From: Robiginitalea sp. SC105 | GTDB taxonomy: Bacteria; Bacteroidota; Bacteroidia; Flavobacteriales; Flavobacteriaceae | Length of the DNA: 64,000 bases | Assembly: GCF_014243345.1 (NCBI RefSeq) | Contig: NZ_JACLZF010000001.1 | Location: forward strand, 1,724,682-1,788,681 | Reading direction: 5' to 3' | Shown: in pieces, positions 62,201-64,000 of the stretch | How positions within the stretch are numbered: position 1 is the stretch's first letter | Layout of the letters: the number at the start of each line of letters is the position of its first letter | Position numbers and translations under genes: made by a program | The notes under the pieces: model-generated | Seen by the model: the letters and a program-made list of their open reading frames with translations, nothing else | The model's database searches: none | What the model was told of the DNA's origin: nothing

Positions 62201-64000
62201 CGGGGCCGGGCCCAAACAATACGAGGTGAGCATCGACGGGGGTACTTCCTTCGGGGGTGCCGTCCCGCTGACCAGCAACAGCTTTACCTACAACACCAAC
62301 GTGTCCGGGGATTACGTATTCCGGGTAACCGACAACCAGGGCTGCGTGGCAGTATCCACCCCGATTACCCTCAGCCCGCCGGTGAATATCGACCCGGCTA
62401 CGGCCGTGGTAACCCCAGCCAGCTGCGGGGAGACCAACAACGGGATCGTCACGATTACCCCGGATGCCACCAGCGGCATCCCCCCCTATGAAATCAGTTT
62501 TGACGGCGGGGCCTTTGGTTCCCAGTCCGTGTTTTCCAACCTGGTTGCAGGCCAGACCTATACCTTTGTCGTCCGGGATGCCCGGGGCTGTGAAACCATC
62601 CCTGATGACATTACCATCCCCCTCGACGGGACGCCCCCGCCGGATGCCACCGTGGCCCCGATAACCGCAACCTGCGCTGCCGGGACCGTGGAGGGCAGCA
62701 TCCAGGTCACGTCCGTAGCCGGCGGCACCGCCAACTATACGTACATCCTGCAGGACGCCTTTGGCGTGGAACTCGACCGCATCGGCCCGACGGCCAGTAC
62801 TTCCGAAACCTTTGCCAACGTCATCCCGGGAATTTACACCGTGGTGACCATCGATGCCCTGGGCTGCCGGGACGAAGACACAGTTACTGTAGACCAGACC
62901 ACCCTGGATGTGGTCCCGGACCCGGTGCCGGCCCCGACCTGCGATCCGGGCGGTTTTACCAACACCGTGGAGATCGTCGGTGGGGTAGGACCCTTCCTGA
63001 TCCGCCTGGCTACGGACCCGATCCCCCCGGTATCGCCCAACAGCCCGCCGCGGCGCCATACCTTCAGCGGCCTGCAGTTCGGGGTTTCCTACGAGGTAGA
63101 AGTCACCGACCTGGGAACAGGATGCATCTACCTTGATGTAATCGACCCGGTCGACGGCCCCAGCCCCCTGGACGTGACTGCCACGAGCACCCCGGGCTAT
63201 TGCGATGCAAACCGGAACGGGCAGATCCTCTTTGAGGTAATCGGTTTTGCGCCCGGCTCGGACCTGCTCATCGAATTGCTGAATACGGATGACGGCACGC
63301 GGATCACTATCGACAACCCGACCAATGTCAGTCCGACCTATTCCGGTTCGCACGAGACGCTGCCGGGCAACTACCAGGTCATCGTCACCGACCTGACGAA
63401 CGACTGTACGGATGCCACAGCCATCATGATCGACCAGAATACGCCCTCCATCGACATCCTGGCCCAGGAACCGGCCAACTGTAATGCCTTCGGGCAGTTT
63501 ACCGTACAGGGATCCGGCGGGGGAGGCGGCCCGTATACCTTTGCCTTTATGGATGCCGGCGTACCCCCGTCCCCTGGGGATTTCGATACGGCGACCACCT
63601 TTATTGGCCCGGCCGGGAACTACGACATCTATGTGCAGGACGCCACCGGGTGTACCTCTTTTGCGATCGCCCAGATCATCAACCTGGAACCGGACCTGCC
63701 CAGCCCCGCCTTCGTGGTGGAAAACCAGTGCGACAATACGGTGACTTCCTTCGATATCCTGGTGCAGATGCCTTCCAGTGTGGATACGCCCCGCTTTACC
63801 CTGAACGGGGACGAACAGTTCCCGGTCCTCAACGGCGGGTTCTGGGAGCATACCTTTACGGTTGCAACCCCCGGGGATTACACCGTGGACGTAGTGGATG
63901 CCAATGGTTGTACGAGCCAGGGGACGGCTACCGTCTATGAATTCCTGAGCGCCTCCGGCGGGTTCAGTACAGACCCCACCTGCAATGCGCCCGATGGGGA
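59247..64000 (+). CDS. Giant SprB-like repetitive surface protein, 3' end outside window
   Basis: An open frame of 1,584 codons from the ATG at 59247 with no stop before the right edge. A signal peptide (LLMLVATIISSSAIAG, ~14-29) is followed by a Cys-containing N-terminal region to ~190. Then come about 16 diverged modules of ~85 residues, each starting with a Cys a few residues before a glycine-rich strand (for example DPACGANDADIIV) and ending in (V/I)xDxxGC, as in ITDANGCTI and VRDARGCET. This is the SprB-repeat style of type IX-secreted gliding adhesins. A C-terminal sorting domain would lie outside the window. It is divergent from the PQQ-dehydrogenase gene. Confidence 0.88.
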   Translation, partial: MLPKKNRHHWYALLMLVATIISSSAIAGGTLGSFLSRIDSSFTQTASSKEQAAVRPQDSASSGMDVFAAASSPLFATIIQNADEEVTCADNGFTIARFNLCGDFDDRIISLSGSYGSYQWQQLVPGGSCTFDVNEDCPPIIGSECNTNWQTIASSSTLTLNAASIPASSGAEFRVRAGGGAYYYFKVKKSTITQTHVKRDYICGVPGRIQITNLSSAYEYSIDSGTGFGPWQTSPIFGNLDPGTYVVKARLQNTPNTCEYPYAPIVVEEQEIDIDVEFTDAQCSGETGSITVTVNDVPGPFKYTLLDASGVPQEFTTFIPNNPYTFAAVGFGTYSVQVETQQCAGDPGNGIPPPRQSLDINGNPIVIGNGLMALSASTEVNESLSSDPACGANDADIIVRTSGGAGPYTFSVSDGGNSGGSYTGQTTYNVTAAGTYEFYITDANGCTITATASVEELTPPVVTAAGTDGDCNNGARITLSIVDAKGYNLQFRADPGDPWSTNPVLSVPTGTYNQIQVQYQQAAFSCIYTLPTTISVTNVGAITGNAVKIQDRLCNGAGVDGGIIEFQGPYSGGSGSGYQFSIDGVNFSTQETYANLAPGTYTPIIRDSGGCRLELTAITIADVDPPTDLAFAQSAINCATGTSDVQLTPTSNAPVVLYEVISPITLNNGGSDTFSGLAVNTAYTFRITDANGCSYTESFTPAVISSIRARVKSGGDTRVCTGASDGTGTFLVDGFTNNYTYNINGGPESAPQNDAEVNLPPSGAGTYTITVTDADSGCSDTSSITIQEPASPITLTGSVTTMSCANGNTGRVVATASGGWGTYRYSLEMPNGFVSGPKSGRTFGNLTQSGNYILSVEDAEGCTATFNFSLTTIDAPAIALDAGASDYCYVPGTGATLAVTSTAGTAPLGSHQYRINGGALQASPVFSGLNPGNYTIEVVDGNNCSDAVTATINSQLRVTTSIDAEIPCGGADGGIRVQVTGGYLAGAGPKQYEVSIDGGTSFGGAVPLTSNSFTYNTNVSGDYVFRVTDNQGCVAVSTPITLSPPVNIDPATAVVTPASCGETNNGIVTITPDATSGIPPYEISFDGGAFGSQSVFSNLVAGQTYTFVVRDARGCETIPDDITIPLDGTPPPDATVAPITATCAAGTVEGSIQVTSVAGGTANYTYILQDAFGVELDRIGPTASTSETFANVIPGIYTVVTIDALGCRDEDTVTVDQTTLDVVPDPVPAPTCDPGGFTNTVEIVGGVGPFLIRLATDPIPPVSPNSPPRRHTFSGLQFGVSYEVEVTDLGTGCIYLDVIDPVDGPSPLDVTATSTPGYCDANRNGQILFEVIGFAPGSDLLIELLNTDDGTRITIDNPTNVSPTYSGSHETLPGNYQVIVTDLTNDCTDATAIMIDQNTPSIDILAQEPANCNAFGQFTVQGSGGGGGPYTFAFMDAGVPPSPGDFDTATTFIGPAGNYDIYVQDATGCTSFAIAQIINLEPDLPSPAFVVENQCDNTVTSFDILVQMPSSVDTPRFTLNGDEQFPVLNGGFWEHTFTVATPGDYTVDVVDANGCTSQGTATVYEFLSASGGFSTDPTCNAPDG

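Noticed and set aside
60402-63851. A 1,149-codon open frame on the minus strand.
   Set aside because: It is the antisense shadow of the giant adhesin gene. Its translation is rich in Gly, Pro, Val and Asp with no recognisable domain, as expected from GC-rich third-position bias, while the plus frame has clear repeated modules.
59247-64000. Repeat array as CRISPR or recent tandem duplication.
   Set aside because: The periodicity is in protein modules of ~85 residues. DNA copies share only short words such as GATGCCAACGG, and spacing varies, so it is neither CRISPR nor a recent expansion.

Overview
The window is a dense stretch of chromosome from a GC-rich member of the Bacteroidota, almost certainly a marine flavobacterium. 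I infer something close to Robiginitalea from the high GC and the gene neighbourhoods; no 16S or other formal marker is present. Supporting signs are a GldI gliding-motility lipoprotein, a large SprB-like Cys-module adhesin, DUF3810, DUF5683 and DUF6122 proteins, long-form LepB and NagB-deacetylase proteins, and repeated Bacteroidetes-type -7 promoter elements (TAnnTTTG) upstream of gene starts. About 56 protein genes cover nearly everything. No gene-free gap exceeds 300 bases. I see no rRNA, tRNA, CRISPR, phage, transposon or toxin-antitoxin locus.

Layout. 1-3464: purA (cut by the window edge), a Fur-family regulator and a RelA/SpoT enzyme, all on the minus strand. 3546-5308: a secreted protein and a secreted esterase. 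5443-8387: a plus-strand operon of a CitMHS-type transporter and a split AtuA-like protein. 8439-13484: a tight five-gene minus operon (IorA-IorB molybdenum hydroxylase, Cdd1-like protein, exported ADP-ribosylglycohydrolase, GyrI-like protein). 13672-23028: mostly single minus genes (GNAT-nitrilase fusion, Ste24 protease, SpoU methyltransferase, two exported amidohydrolases, DUF3810), then pepD on plus. 24598-27296: nrnA-gldI-PPIase operon, divergent from ndk. 27987-29782: recF, lipocalin-like lipoprotein and DUF721. 29900-36028: plus-strand run of TPR protein, ribH, a small membrane protein, mutL, two rhomboids and an EEP-family enzyme. 35999-41837: minus run parA-parB-DUF5683-dapB-lepB-wbqC-DUF6122.

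41988-50079 is a propionate module. Both methylmalonyl-CoA mutase subunits lie on minus, together with an FtsB-like protein and uridine kinase. Divergent from them is a three-protein acyl-CoA carboxylase (carrier, biotin carboxylase, carboxyltransferase). Together they would convert propionyl-CoA to succinyl-CoA; the epimerase is not in the window.

50076-57888 is a peptidoglycan-recycling island. It holds an AmpG-like permease, cytosolic GH3 NagZ-like glucosaminidase, AnmK, MurQ, a NagB-deacetylase fusion and a DeoR-type regulator. The nagB/deoR intergenic region carries helically phased TGCAG repeats that look like an operator. The window ends with a PQQ-type sugar dehydrogenase and the first ~1,584 codons of a giant repetitive surface protein.

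Most of the region is conserved housekeeping. The most interesting items are the nagB/deoR operator, the SprB-like giant adhesin, the split AtuA/CitMHS operon, the IorAB-Cdd1-ADP-ribosylglycohydrolase operon, the degenerate amidohydrolase halves, the active-site changes in NagB and MutL, and two promoters that imply leaderless mRNAs.
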